In this document: positions 20,738-29,194 of the stretch, piece after piece
Layout of the letters: the number at the start of each line of letters is the position of its first letter
Position numbering within the stretch: position 1 is the stretch's first letter
Assembly: GCA_021798835.1 (NCBI GenBank)
Contig: JAJZBQ010000002.1
Span: 248,001 to 312,000, forward strand
Source: Pseudomonadota bacterium
Lineage (GTDB): Bacteria; Pseudomonadota; Gammaproteobacteria; Burkholderiales; Ferrovaceae
Direction: 5' to 3'
Length of the DNA: 64,000 bases
Made by a program: the position numbers and the translations under genes
The notes under the pieces: generated by a model
What the model was told of the DNA's origin: nothing
The model's database searches: none
The model's input: the letters and a program-made list of their open reading frames with translations, nothing else

Positions 20738-21781
20738 TCAATAAATCGGGGTTCCGCTACGGCTCCTGACGACGGTTTTCCACTGCGCCTCAATCAACTT
20801 GACTACACTGTCGGGCATCGGAATGTAGTTTAATTGCAGGGCAGATTGTTGCCCTTTCCGAAAAGCCCAATCAAAAAATTGCAAAGCAACCTTGCCGTGG
20901 TCCGGATTTTCCTGAATTTTTTGCATCAAAACAAAGGTGGCGCCGGTAATTGGCCAACTGTTTTTTCCCGGCTCATCGGTCAAAATCTCATAGAATCCAT
21001 TCTCCGGCTTCCAGTTGGCATTGCTGGCAGCCGCCCCAAATGTTGTTGAATCCGGGTTGACAAATTGCCCGTCGTGATTCTTGAGTTGTACATACGTCAT
21101 CCGATTCTGCAATGCATAGGCATACTCTACATAACCAATGGAACCCGCCTGCTGACGCACATAAGAGGCCACCCCTTCATTACCCTTGCCATTGATCCCT
21201 GTTGGCCAGCGCACCGCCGTATCACTCCCTACCTTGCTCTTCCATTCTGCGCTCACCTTTGACAGGTAATTGGTATAGATGAAAGTAGTCCCCGATCCAT
21301 CAGTACGTGACACCACAACGATATCCTGCGCAGGCAACTTCAGACCAGGATTCAGAGCCTGTATGGCAGGATCGTTCCAGCGAAGAATCTTTCCAAGGTA
21401 AATATTGGCCAAGGTCGTCCCATCCAACCGCAAGCGTCCTGCCGAAACTCCTTCCACATTAATTACGGGAACCACCCCTCCCATCACTACAGGCCATTGT
21501 GCCAATTGATACTTGTCCAACTCGGCTTGCGTCAACGGCTTGTCCGTTGCCCCAAAATCCACTACTTTCGCTCTGATTTGCTTGATCCCCCCCCCTGAAC
21601 CAATAGACTGATAATTAAGTCCATTCTGAGTCGCCAACTTAAATCCCTCAGCCCACTTGGCACATACTGGGTAGACAAAAGTCGAACCCGCTCCCGTAAT
21701 ATCCATGGCCATAACCGAACGACTAGACAATGATAATGTCGCAACCGTCGCCAACAATGTCAGAGCAGATAACGGCTTCAT
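20738..21781 (-). CDS. pstS: Phosphate-binding periplasmic protein PstS
   Basis: Binds phosphate in the periplasm and delivers it to PstCAB. 347 residues with a signal peptide (lysine at 2, hydrophobic stretch, probable cleavage after 'SVMA' at 25). The mature start 'MDITGAGSTFVYPVCAKWAE' and the later 'RTDGSGTTFIYTNYLS' form the phosphate pocket known in this family. A nine-G run (sense strand; 21587-21595) encodes 'GSGGGI', another ligand loop. A PhoB-like box lies 54 bases before the ATG. Confidence 0.97.
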   Translation of the reverse strand: MKPLSALTLLATVATLSLSSRSVMAMDITGAGSTFVYPVCAKWAEGFKLATQNGLNYQSIGSGGGIKQIRAKVVDFGATDKPLTQAELDKYQLAQWPVVMGGVVPVINVEGVSAGRLRLDGTTLANIYLGKILRWNDPAIQALNPGLKLPAQDIVVVSRTDGSGTTFIYTNYLSKVSAEWKSKVGSDTAVRWPTGINGKGNEGVASYVRQQAGSIGYVEYAYALQNRMTYVQLKNHDGQFVNPDSTTFGAAASNANWKPENGFYEILTDEPGKNSWPITGATFVLMQKIQENPDHGKVALQFFDWAFRKGQQSALQLNYIPMPDSVVKLIEAQWKTVVRSRSGTPIY

Positions 21782-21818
21782 AAACTTCTCCCAAAAAAAT
21801 CAGCAAGAAAATTCTGCA

Positions 21819-21852
21819 AGGGTAACGGTGCCATATGACAATTTAATTACAA
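21819..21852 (-). promoter_or_regulatory. Pho box and promoter of pstS
   Basis: On the minus strand TTGTAATTAAATTGTCAT (21835-21852) matches the PhoB consensus CTGTCAT-AWAW-CTGTMAY at 14 of 18 positions. Ten bases further lies TACCCT (21819-21824), which keeps the T, A and final T of a -10. PhoB activation of pst genes is well established in proteobacteria. The preceding gene ppx ends only 12 bases before the box. Confidence 0.65.
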
Positions 21853-21863
21853 AGTTACCTCGA

Positions 21864-23348
21864 TCAAGACCCCATCTTTACAATTTCCAATGACATTCCC
21901 TGCTCACCCCACTGTTGTGCTTCCCGTTCCAGATTGGCTTTCGCAAGACTATGCTGTTCCAACCATCGTGAACTCAGTTGAATTTGGAATCCCAAACCAC
22001 ATTCAGCCAATTTAATCTTGAGTGCTGGTCGGGGATTGCTGCGACCACGGTTAAAGAGCACAGCCAAACGCAAACACAACACCATTTTCCACCCTTCACG
22101 TGTTGTAATACGCCCAGAACTTTTACTCAATCTTCCTCGATGAGACTGCACCAAACTGGCAACCACCCCCTGCTCTAGTCGAGAAAACCCAGGCATATCG
22201 GCATTGTCCACAATGTAGGCTGAATGCCTGTGGTAACCCCCGTGAGCAATGGACAGCCCAATCTCGTGCAGATGAGAAGCCCATCGCAAAAAGTGTGCAT
22301 GTTGAGCAAAACCAACTCGATCCGTCAATTGACGGTAACAGGCCAATGCCAGTTTTTCCACCCGCAATACTTGCTGCCCATCAACATGATAGCGTTGTGC
22401 AAAATGGCGCACGGTATCCTCTCGAATATCCTGATGTTCCAGACGCCCCAACATCTCATACAGCACCCCTTCACGCAAACCACAATCTGTGGTTTCCATA
22501 CGCTCAATCCCAAGGTGTTCAAAAACAGCGCACATGATCACTAACCCACCCGGCAAAACAGGGGCTCTGTCAGCCTTCATGCCAATTTCCATCAACTCCA
22601 GAGGATCTTTGACCTGTAGCAGTTTTTGTTTCAAAAACTCCAATCCAGGACGGGTAATCCCTTGGCCTGGAAAGCCATTCAACTCCAGCAAATCAGCCAG
22701 AGCACGAGCCGTCCCCGATGAACCCACCGCATGATCCCATTGTCCTGAGCCAAAGGTTGCAGGTAACGCCTGCAATTCATCTGAAGCAGCCAATTCAGCC
22801 GCTTTCCATGCACGTTCGGTAACCCTGCCTTGAGAAAAAAACTGCTGGGTATATCCCACACAACCCATATACAGACTTTCCATGCGCTGGGGTTTAATTC
22901 CACGCCCGATAATAATCTCGGTTGACCCCCCACCGATATCCACCACCAACCGCCGCCCACTGACACGGGGTAACGTATGTCCAACCCCCACAAAAATCAA
23001 ACGTGCCTCTTCCTGACCCGCAATAATTTCAATCGGGACACCCAGTGCTGCCTCAGCCGCCTGAATAAAATCTTCTACATGACGGGCAATTCGAAGCGTA
23101 TTGGTCCCTACCACCCGAACTGACTCACGAGGCACACCGCGCAAACGCTCACCAAAACGCCGCAAACAAGCCAAGGCACGCGCCTTGGCTTGTGAATCCA
23201 AAGACCGATCTGGTAACAACCCCGAAGCCAGGCGAACAGACTCTTTCAGCGTATCAAGGGTATAAGGTTGGCCCTGTACCACCTTTGCCACCTGCAATCG
23301 AAAACTGTTGGACCCCAAATCTACGGCGGCAACCACCGATGGACTCAT
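21864..23348 (-). CDS. ppx: Exopolyphosphatase / guanosine pentaphosphatase family (Ppx/GppA)
   Basis: Releases phosphate from the ends of polyphosphate chains; some relatives hydrolyse pppGpp instead. 494 residues. Of two nearby ATG codons the one at 23348 is chosen because GAGGG lies 6 bases before it but touches the first ATG. The ASKHA-type phosphate loop 'AAVDLGSNSFRLQVA' starts at residue 7, the second loop is 'VDIGGGSTEII', and a C-terminal HD-like region ('RWASHLHEIGLSIAHGGYH') is present. Neighbouring ppk makes the substrate polyphosphate. The ppx choice over gppA rests mainly on this context. Confidence 0.9.
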   Translation of the reverse strand: MSPSVVAAVDLGSNSFRLQVAKVVQGQPYTLDTLKESVRLASGLLPDRSLDSQAKARALACLRRFGERLRGVPRESVRVVGTNTLRIARHVEDFIQAAEAALGVPIEIIAGQEEARLIFVGVGHTLPRVSGRRLVVDIGGGSTEIIIGRGIKPQRMESLYMGCVGYTQQFFSQGRVTERAWKAAELAASDELQALPATFGSGQWDHAVGSSGTARALADLLELNGFPGQGITRPGLEFLKQKLLQVKDPLELMEIGMKADRAPVLPGGLVIMCAVFEHLGIERMETTDCGLREGVLYEMLGRLEHQDIREDTVRHFAQRYHVDGQQVLRVEKLALACYRQLTDRVGFAQHAHFLRWASHLHEIGLSIAHGGYHRHSAYIVDNADMPGFSRLEQGVVASLVQSHRGRLSKSSGRITTREGWKMVLCLRLAVLFNRGRSNPRPALKIKLAECGLGFQIQLSSRWLEQHSLAKANLEREAQQWGEQGMSLEIVKMGS

Positions 23349-23416
23349 GACCATCCCTCAAAGCCAAAAGCCGTACTCTACCAGATTGACGGTAGTGCGT
23401 AACCCTTATCGAAACG

Positions 23417-24199
23417 TCATACCAAGCGCAAAGTCTTCCCTTGTGCCGATTGCTTCATAAAATGCCGCGAGTACCGATGGTCCATTGCACCAGTCGGTAA
23501 TAATAGCAGGCAATCGGCCGTATTGAAGTCAGGATCCCAGGCAGGTTCCCCACAAACATAAGCACCCACTCTCAAATAAGCCTTGATCAGAGGCGGAACT
23601 TCTACCTTACGCCCTTCATCGAGAGCATCCAGTGGCAAGGCACAATGAGGAAATACGCGCCATTCTGACGGGGCCCCATGCTCGCGTTCCAGTTGTCGAT
23701 ACAATGCCGCTGCCGTATGCCCCCCATCTACCATGCTGATGCTGGCACAGCCCATCAGGTACTGGACCCCATAACGACGGATATATTCCGCCAAACCAGC
23801 CCATAAAACAGCAATGGCAGCTCCACTTCGATACTGAGGGTGAACACAGGCACGCCCGACTTCCATGATCTGTGCGCGCAAATGTGTCAATCGTGAAAGA
23901 TCAAACTCTCCGTCAGAATAAAATCCTCCCGCCTTCTCGGCTTGAAGTGCATTCAGTATCCGATAGGTCCCAACCACCTCGTTGTTTCTGGTATCCCGAA
24001 CCAACAAATGATCACAAAGCGCATCAAAACGATCTATATCCACGCCAGGTTCAGAACTACGCAAACAGGCTCCCATCTCTTCATGAAACACTTGCCAACG
24101 CAATTTTTGCACCTCCCTGACATCTCGCTCAGTTCGTGCATACTGAAAAACCAAACGCGGTTGACGCAGCGTTTCCAAATTCTGATCCACGTGTGACAT
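23417..24199 (-). CDS. GNAT-fold acyltransferase, OlsB/hemolysin-like family
   Basis: 260 residues resembling the family of L-ornithine N-alpha-acyltransferases (OlsB), which add a 3-hydroxy fatty acid to ornithine as the first step of ornithine lipid synthesis. Seen features: 'VFQYARTERDVREVQKLRW' at the start, 'MEVGRACVHPQYRSGAAIAV' (the acyl-donor binding motif) and 'YLMGCASISMVDGG'. The C-terminal part is variable. Ornithine lipids replace phospholipids under phosphate limitation in several bacteria, and this gene lies beside ppx, pst and ppk, which fits. No olsA-type partner is adjacent. Function is inferred; many family members are annotated only as putative hemolysins. Confidence 0.7.
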   Translation of the reverse strand: MSHVDQNLETLRQPRLVFQYARTERDVREVQKLRWQVFHEEMGACLRSSEPGVDIDRFDALCDHLLVRDTRNNEVVGTYRILNALQAEKAGGFYSDGEFDLSRLTHLRAQIMEVGRACVHPQYRSGAAIAVLWAGLAEYIRRYGVQYLMGCASISMVDGGHTAAALYRQLEREHGAPSEWRVFPHCALPLDALDEGRKVEVPPLIKAYLRVGAYVCGEPAWDPDFNTADCLLLLPTGAMDHRYSRHFMKQSAQGKTLRLV

Positions 24200-24266
24200 A
24201 CGCTCTCCAAGGCAACCATGAGAGTCTTACTATGCGCAGGGACTATTACTGTGCCGTGAACTTGAG

Positions 24267-24305
24267 ATGAAATATTAATGACGATTCGTTTTCATAGCCT
24301 GTCAT
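24267..24305. promoter_or_regulatory. PhoB-like elements between the acyltransferase gene and ppk
   Basis: Two imperfect matches face opposite ways in this divergent gap. On the minus strand TCGTCATTAATATTTCAT (24267-24284) fits the PhoB consensus at 13 of 18. On the plus strand TTTTCAT-AGC-CTGTCAT (24289-24305) has one perfect half-site, but the two halves are 10 rather than 11 bases apart. Neither has a good -10 at the expected distance, so these are weak. Confidence 0.25.
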
Positions 24306-24350
24306 CTGATTTCCCAAAGCGAGCCGCCAGTGATACACTCAATTCTCATC

Positions 24351-26456
24351 ATGGTTCCGCTCCCGACTTTTCATACCAATTCCAACAGCACCCCTCTTCC
24401 CTCCCGTTTTCTCAACCGCGAATTGGGACAATTGTCCTTTAACCGACGCGTGCTGGCATTGGTCGAAGATGAGAGCACGCCTCTGCTCGAACAGTTACGC
24501 TACCTGTGCATCGTCAGCAATAACCTTGATGAGTTTTTCGAAACCCGAGTCGCCGGACTCAAGCAACAAATCCATGAAGGTTTAGCCAAATCAGGACCAG
24601 ACGGACTATCTCCCAAGGAAATTTATCGGCACGTCAGCACCGCTGCTCATGCTCTGGTTACCGATCAGTACCGGCTACTCAATGAAAGAGTTCTGCCGCG
24701 CTTGGCACAAGAAAGCATCTGTTTCTTACGTCGCGGGCATTGGACCGAGGTTCAACATCGCTGGGCACGAGAATATTTTCTGAAGGAAGTCAAACCGGTT
24801 CTCACTCCCATCGGGTTGGATACTGCTCACCCTTTTCCACGTATCCTCAATAAAAGTCTGAATTTTGCCGTCGAACTATCCGGCACAGATGCGTTTGGAA
24901 GACCGGGAACGCATGCCATCGTACAAGCTCCCCGGGCATTACCGAGATTCATTCGCTTGCCAAGCGACATCGCAGGTTGTGACTACGGCTTCATTTTTCT
25001 ATCCTCGATTCTGCATGCCAATGTCGGTGATCTGTTTCAGGGGATGACTGTTGAAGGATGCTATCAATTCCGGCTAACCAGAAACAGCGAAGTGTTGCTC
25101 GATGATGACGATGTCAGTGACCTACGACAGGCCCTAAAAGGAGAGTTGCGCCACCGTCAATACGGAGATGAAGTCCGCCTCGAAATCCCTGAAAACTGCT
25201 CAGAAAGCATGAGCCTATTCCTACTAAACACTTTCGAGCTACAGGAATCCGATCTTTATCGCGTTGACGGCCCTGTCAATCTGGTCCGACTGATGCAGGT
25301 ACCCGATCTGGTAGACCGCTCGGATCTCAAATTTCCACCTTTTATTCCCCAACCTCCCCACGAATTAGCCAACGAGTTACCGCTGTTCGATATCTTTCGC
25401 AAACGCGATGTACTACTGCATCATCCCTTCCAACCTTTCACCCCGGTTGTACAGTTCGTCCAGCAAGCCGCCCGCGATCCGGACGTATTAGCCATCAAGC
25501 AAACAGTTTATCGTGCCGGAAATGACTCAGAACTGATCGATGCCCTCATTGAAGCAGCTCGCAACGGTAAAGAAGTCACCGTAATTGTAGAGTTACTGGC
25601 ACGCTTTGATGAAGAAGCCAACATGAACTGGGCGGCCAAGTTGGAAGATGCGGGCGCACATGTGGTCTATGGCGTTTTTGGCTATAAGACCCATGCAAAA
25701 ATGTGTTTGATCATCCGTCGCGAAGGGGCATCTCTGCGTCGTTACGCACATCTTGGCACGGGAAATTACCACGTAAGAACGGCACGTTCCTATACCGATT
25801 TCGGTTTATTCACCGCACATCCCGACATCACCTCCGATGTTAGCGCGGTGTTTATGCAAATTACGGGATTGGGCCAACAGAAATCCCTACATCACCTGTG
25901 GCAGGCCCCCTTTACCTTGCACTCTCAAGTATTGGCTGCCATTACCCGAGAAATACAACAAACCATGAACGGTCAAAAGGGGCATATCATCGCAAAAATG
26001 AATGCCCTCACGGAACCCATGCTCATCGAAGCGCTCTATGAAGCCAGTCAGGCTGGCGTACGCATTGACTTGATCGTTCGAGGGGTATGCCTGTTACGCC
26101 CTGCTGTCAAAGGATTATCGGAACATATTCGTGTTCGCTCTATCGTAGGTCGTTTTCTGGAACATCACAGAATTTACTATTTCCGCCACGGCGGTGCCCA
26201 CGATTTGTTCATCTCCAGTGCCGACTGGATGGATCGCAACTTCTTTCGTCGCATTGAAGTAGCAGTACCTGTACTAGATGTCCGCATCAAGAAACGACTC
26301 ATGGAAGAAGGTCTGCGCACCTATCTCCGCGACAATTGTCAAGCATGGATCATGGATGAAGCAGGTCTGTACCGCCGCGCAAAACCCGCCCGCAATGGGG
26401 CAGAATTTTCTTCGCATGTAGCACTGCTCAAACGTCTGGCTTATACCACTTGTTAA
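24351..26456 (+). CDS. ppk: Polyphosphate kinase 1
   Basis: Makes polyphosphate from the terminal phosphate of ATP, reversibly. 701 residues from the ATG at 24351; a GTG at 24330 in the same frame is an alternative, and neither has a clear ribosome site. Domains in order: N-terminal 'RFLNRELGQLSFNRRVLALV', head domain, then two phospholipase-D-like catalytic domains. The autophosphorylated histidine is His448 in 'GYKTHAKMCLI'; the second catalytic histidine region is 'LEHHRIYYFRHGG'. It is divergent from the acyltransferase and directly joined to the sixA-like gene. Confidence 0.97.
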   Translation: MVPLPTFHTNSNSTPLPSRFLNRELGQLSFNRRVLALVEDESTPLLEQLRYLCIVSNNLDEFFETRVAGLKQQIHEGLAKSGPDGLSPKEIYRHVSTAAHALVTDQYRLLNERVLPRLAQESICFLRRGHWTEVQHRWAREYFLKEVKPVLTPIGLDTAHPFPRILNKSLNFAVELSGTDAFGRPGTHAIVQAPRALPRFIRLPSDIAGCDYGFIFLSSILHANVGDLFQGMTVEGCYQFRLTRNSEVLLDDDDVSDLRQALKGELRHRQYGDEVRLEIPENCSESMSLFLLNTFELQESDLYRVDGPVNLVRLMQVPDLVDRSDLKFPPFIPQPPHELANELPLFDIFRKRDVLLHHPFQPFTPVVQFVQQAARDPDVLAIKQTVYRAGNDSELIDALIEAARNGKEVTVIVELLARFDEEANMNWAAKLEDAGAHVVYGVFGYKTHAKMCLIIRREGASLRRYAHLGTGNYHVRTARSYTDFGLFTAHPDITSDVSAVFMQITGLGQQKSLHHLWQAPFTLHSQVLAAITREIQQTMNGQKGHIIAKMNALTEPMLIEALYEASQAGVRIDLIVRGVCLLRPAVKGLSEHIRVRSIVGRFLEHHRIYYFRHGGAHDLFISSADWMDRNFFRRIEVAVPVLDVRIKKRLMEEGLRTYLRDNCQAWIMDEAGLYRRAKPARNGAEFSSHVALLKRLAYTTC

Positions 26457-26930
26457 ATGAAAACAGCACACTTATTGCTATGGCGACATGCAGAGGCCCA
26501 AATTGGCTATCCAGATGACCAACGCACGCTCACTTCACGCGGCGAACAGCAGGCACAACGTACTGCCCGGTGGCTCCAGGACCATATCCCACCATCCACG
26601 CAACTTCTGTGCAGCCCATCTTTACGAACTCAGCAAACCAGCCAAGCCTTTTCAGCGAATTTTACAGCCCTTACCGCACTAGGAACCCAGACGACATGGC
26701 ACGAACTGCTACACTGTTGCGGGTGGTCAGACGCTTATCTAGAACAACCACCATCCACGCTGATCGTAGGACATCAACCCACCTTGGGACAAGCGACCGC
26801 CCTACTCCTAACCGGAGAGCCTTCCCAGTGGAGCATTCGCAAAGGAGCATTATGGTGGCTCACACTGAGACAAAAAAATGGCGAAAACCAAATCGTACTA
26901 CGAACGGTTATCGACCCCGATTTTTTATAA
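26457..26930 (+). CDS. sixA: SixA-type histidine phosphatase
   Basis: Small phosphohistidine phosphatase of the histidine phosphatase superfamily. 157 residues with the catalytic 'LWRHAEAQ' (Arg10, His11), 'TSRGEQQAQRTARWL', 'SPSLRTQQTSQ' and the second catalytic histidine in 'LIVGHQPTLGQ'. In enterobacteria SixA removes phosphate from histidine of phosphotransfer proteins. The ATG follows the ppk TAA with no base between, so translation is probably coupled. Since Ppk works through a phosphohistidine, Ppk itself or a phosphotransfer protein could be a target; this is inference. Confidence 0.85.
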   Translation: MKTAHLLLWRHAEAQIGYPDDQRTLTSRGEQQAQRTARWLQDHIPPSTQLLCSPSLRTQQTSQAFSANFTALTALGTQTTWHELLHCCGWSDAYLEQPPSTLIVGHQPTLGQATALLLTGEPSQWSIRKGALWWLTLRQKNGENQIVLRTVIDPDFL

Positions 26931-26938
26931 CTAAAGTA

Positions 26939-28294
26939 TTAACTGAGAGTTTCCGTCACGACTTGAGCAATTTGCTGTGCCCATCGCTCGACCAATTCAC
27001 TCTCTTCCCCTTCCACCATGACACGAATAAGCGGTTCTGTCCCTGACGCACGCAGAAGAACTCTTCCACAGCCCGACAGTTCATGCTCTGCCTCAGCCAC
27101 CACTGCCGCAATTTCTGGAGTTCCCTGTAGATCTAATGTACGCACCCCTCTGACATTGATCAGTTTTTGCGGATACATTTTAACTTCAGAAAGATAGTTG
27201 GCTAATGTCACCCCCTGACTAACCAAAGCCGCCAATACTTGTAAAGCGGAAATAATGCCATCCCCCGTCGTGTGCTTATCTCGGCAAATCAGGTGACCTG
27301 AATTTTCTCCACCCCATAACCAACCGCGCTCCATCATGGATTCCAGCACATAGCGATCACCCACCTTAGCCCGTGCAAAAGGGATACGGCGACGTTCAAA
27401 AGCCTTTTCAATGGCCAGATTGGTCATCAATGTCCCCACCACGCCACCCGCAAACCCTGGTAGTGACTGACGGTGTTTGACAACCGCGTACAACAGTTGA
27501 TCCCCATCATAGGCCAATCCGTCAGCATCAACCATGATCAATCGATCTCCATCGCCATCCAGTGCAATGCCCAGATGCGCCTGATGAGCCACTACTGCCT
27601 CGCGCAGAGTTGCGACATGGGTGGCCCCACACTGATCATTAATATTCGTCCCATTGGGCGCATTGCCAATCGCAACAACTTCAGCACCTAATTCATGAAA
27701 TACCAGCGGGGCAATATGATAGGTTGCTCCATGTGCACAATCCACCACTAATTTCAGACCCTTCAGATCAAGGTTAGAAGGAAAGGTGCTTTTACAAAAT
27801 TCAATGTACCGCCCCGCTGCATCGTTCATGCGACGAACATGCCCCAACTCAGCCGATGGACGGCAAACACAAGGCTGATCCAACCTCTTTTCAATATCCA
27901 GCTCGACGCTGTCTGGCAACTTCATGCCATCTGCAGAAAAAAATTTGATGCCATTATCTTCGAAGGGATTATGGGAGGCACTGATCATGATCCCGGCTTG
28001 CAAGCGCAGAGCACGAACCAGATAAGCCACTGCCGGTGTCGGCATTGGACCCAACAAAATCACATCGACTCCTGCGGCTGATAAGCCAGCTTCCAAAGCC
28101 GACTCAATCATATACCCAGAGATGCGGGTATCTTTCCCGATGATCACCACAGGCCGTTCCTGACGCGCATGACCTTCACTCCGAGCCAGAACCGCACCTG
28201 CCGCATACCCCAAATTCAGAACAACTTCTGGTGTCATGGGCACATCCCCCACACGCCCACGTATTCCATCAGTCCCAAAATAACGTCTCGTCAT
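26939..28294 (-). CDS. glmM: Phosphoglucosamine mutase
   Basis: Converts glucosamine 6-phosphate to glucosamine 1-phosphate for UDP-GlcNAc, peptidoglycan and LPS synthesis. 451 residues from the ATG at 28294, preceded by a GTG codon that was not chosen. '[11 protein letters not shown]' opens the protein; the catalytic phosphoserine is Ser107 in '[12 protein letters not shown]'; the metal loop is '[14 protein letters not shown]' and the sugar loop '[10 protein letters not shown]'. The phosphate-binding '[15 protein letters not shown]' is near the end. It lies 13 bases after folP and runs convergent to sixA with only 8 bases between. Confidence 0.98.
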   Translation of the reverse strand: MTRRYFGTDGIRGRVGDVPMTPEVVLNLGYAAGAVLARSEGHARQERPVVIIGKDTRISGYMIESALEAGLSAAGVDVILLGPMPTPAVAYLVRALRLQAGIMISASHNPFEDNGIKFFSADGMKLPDSVELDIEKRLDQPCVCRPSAELGHVRRMNDAAGRYIEFCKSTFPSNLDLKGLKLVVDCAHGATYHIAPLVFHELGAEVVAIGNAPNGTNINDQCGATHVATLREAVVAHQAHLGIALDGDGDRLIMVDADGLAYDGDQLLYAVVKHRQSLPGFAGGVVGTLMTNLAIEKAFERRRIPFARAKVGDRYVLESMMERGWLWGGENSGHLICRDKHTTGDGIISALQVLAALVSQGVTLANYLSEVKMYPQKLINVRGVRTLDLQGTPEIAAVVAEAEHELSGCGRVLLRASGTEPLIRVMVEGEESELVERWAQQIAQVVTETLS

Positions 28295-28307
28295 CACCTT
28301 CTCCCAA

Positions 28308-29177
28308 TCAAACGTGAATCAACCGTTGGTATAAATCTATCGCTTGTCGGGATTCAGCCACATCATGCACTCGTACTATCTTTACTCCCGCCTGAATCGC
28401 CCACATCATCGCAGCCACACTGGCTCCTAGACGCTCACTGGGAGGAGTAGACCAAGGCTGTTCCACCAACAAGGACTTTCGCGACAATCCCACCAACACT
28501 GCATAGCCATACCGAGTCAACTCCGGGAGAAAATTCATCAACTCTATGTTTTGGTGTCTATTTTTTGCAAACCCAAATCCTGGATCGATCAACAGACGCT
28601 CACGGTCAACCCCCAGGTGCTCCAAATGCCGCGCTCTTTCAACCAAAAACTTTCCAACCTCGTATTCAACTCCCTGAGGGTAGTGTGTCAATTGTTGCAT
28701 GGTTGCGGGTTGCCCGTGCATATGCATCAGACAGACTGCAACATCATGGGACAGCGCACAATCCATTGCCGCATCACTACCCAATGCCTCAATATCATTG
28801 ATCAAGGTAGCACCAGCCTGAATCGCTGCTCTCATCACCTGAGGATGACGGGTATCTACCGAAATAGGAACCGATCCATCGGATACCAATCGTTCGATAA
28901 CCGGCAAAATACGCCGGCATTCTTCCTCCGGATCCACTGGGGATGCCCCTGGTCGGGTAGACTCTCCCCCAACATCAATCAGATCCGCCCCCTGCTCCAC
29001 CATCTCGCGAGCACGAGATACCGCTCCCGGTATATCGGCGTAGCGTCCCCCATCTGAAAAAGAATCAGGTGTAACGTTGAGTATCCCCATGATCCTAGGA
29101 CGATCGAAAGAAATCCGGTTCGCCCCACAACGTAGAACGACCGGTTTTTCATCGGTGACTTCAGGCATCACCTGCAT
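28308..29177 (-). CDS. folP: Dihydropteroate synthase
   Basis: Joins p-aminobenzoate to the pterin diphosphate in folate synthesis. 289 residues. The ATG at 29177 has AAGG 7 bases before it; a second ATG three codons on is possible. Signatures: '[18 protein letters not shown]', '[13 protein letters not shown]' and the C-terminal '[11 protein letters not shown]'; the pterin loop '[12 protein letters not shown]' is present. It is downstream of ftsH by 17 bases, an order conserved with glmM across many proteobacteria. Confidence 0.97.
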   Translation of the reverse strand: MQVMPEVTDEKPVVLRCGANRISFDRPRIMGILNVTPDSFSDGGRYADIPGAVSRAREMVEQGADLIDVGGESTRPGASPVDPEEECRRILPVIERLVSDGSVPISVDTRHPQVMRAAIQAGATLINDIEALGSDAAMDCALSHDVAVCLMHMHGQPATMQQLTHYPQGVEYEVGKFLVERARHLEHLGVDRERLLIDPGFGFAKNRHQNIELMNFLPELTRYGYAVLVGLSRKSLLVEQPWSTPPSERLGASVAAMMWAIQAGVKIVRVHDVAESRQAIDLYQRLIHV

Positions 29178-29194
29178 TATCTAGCCTTTCCCCC

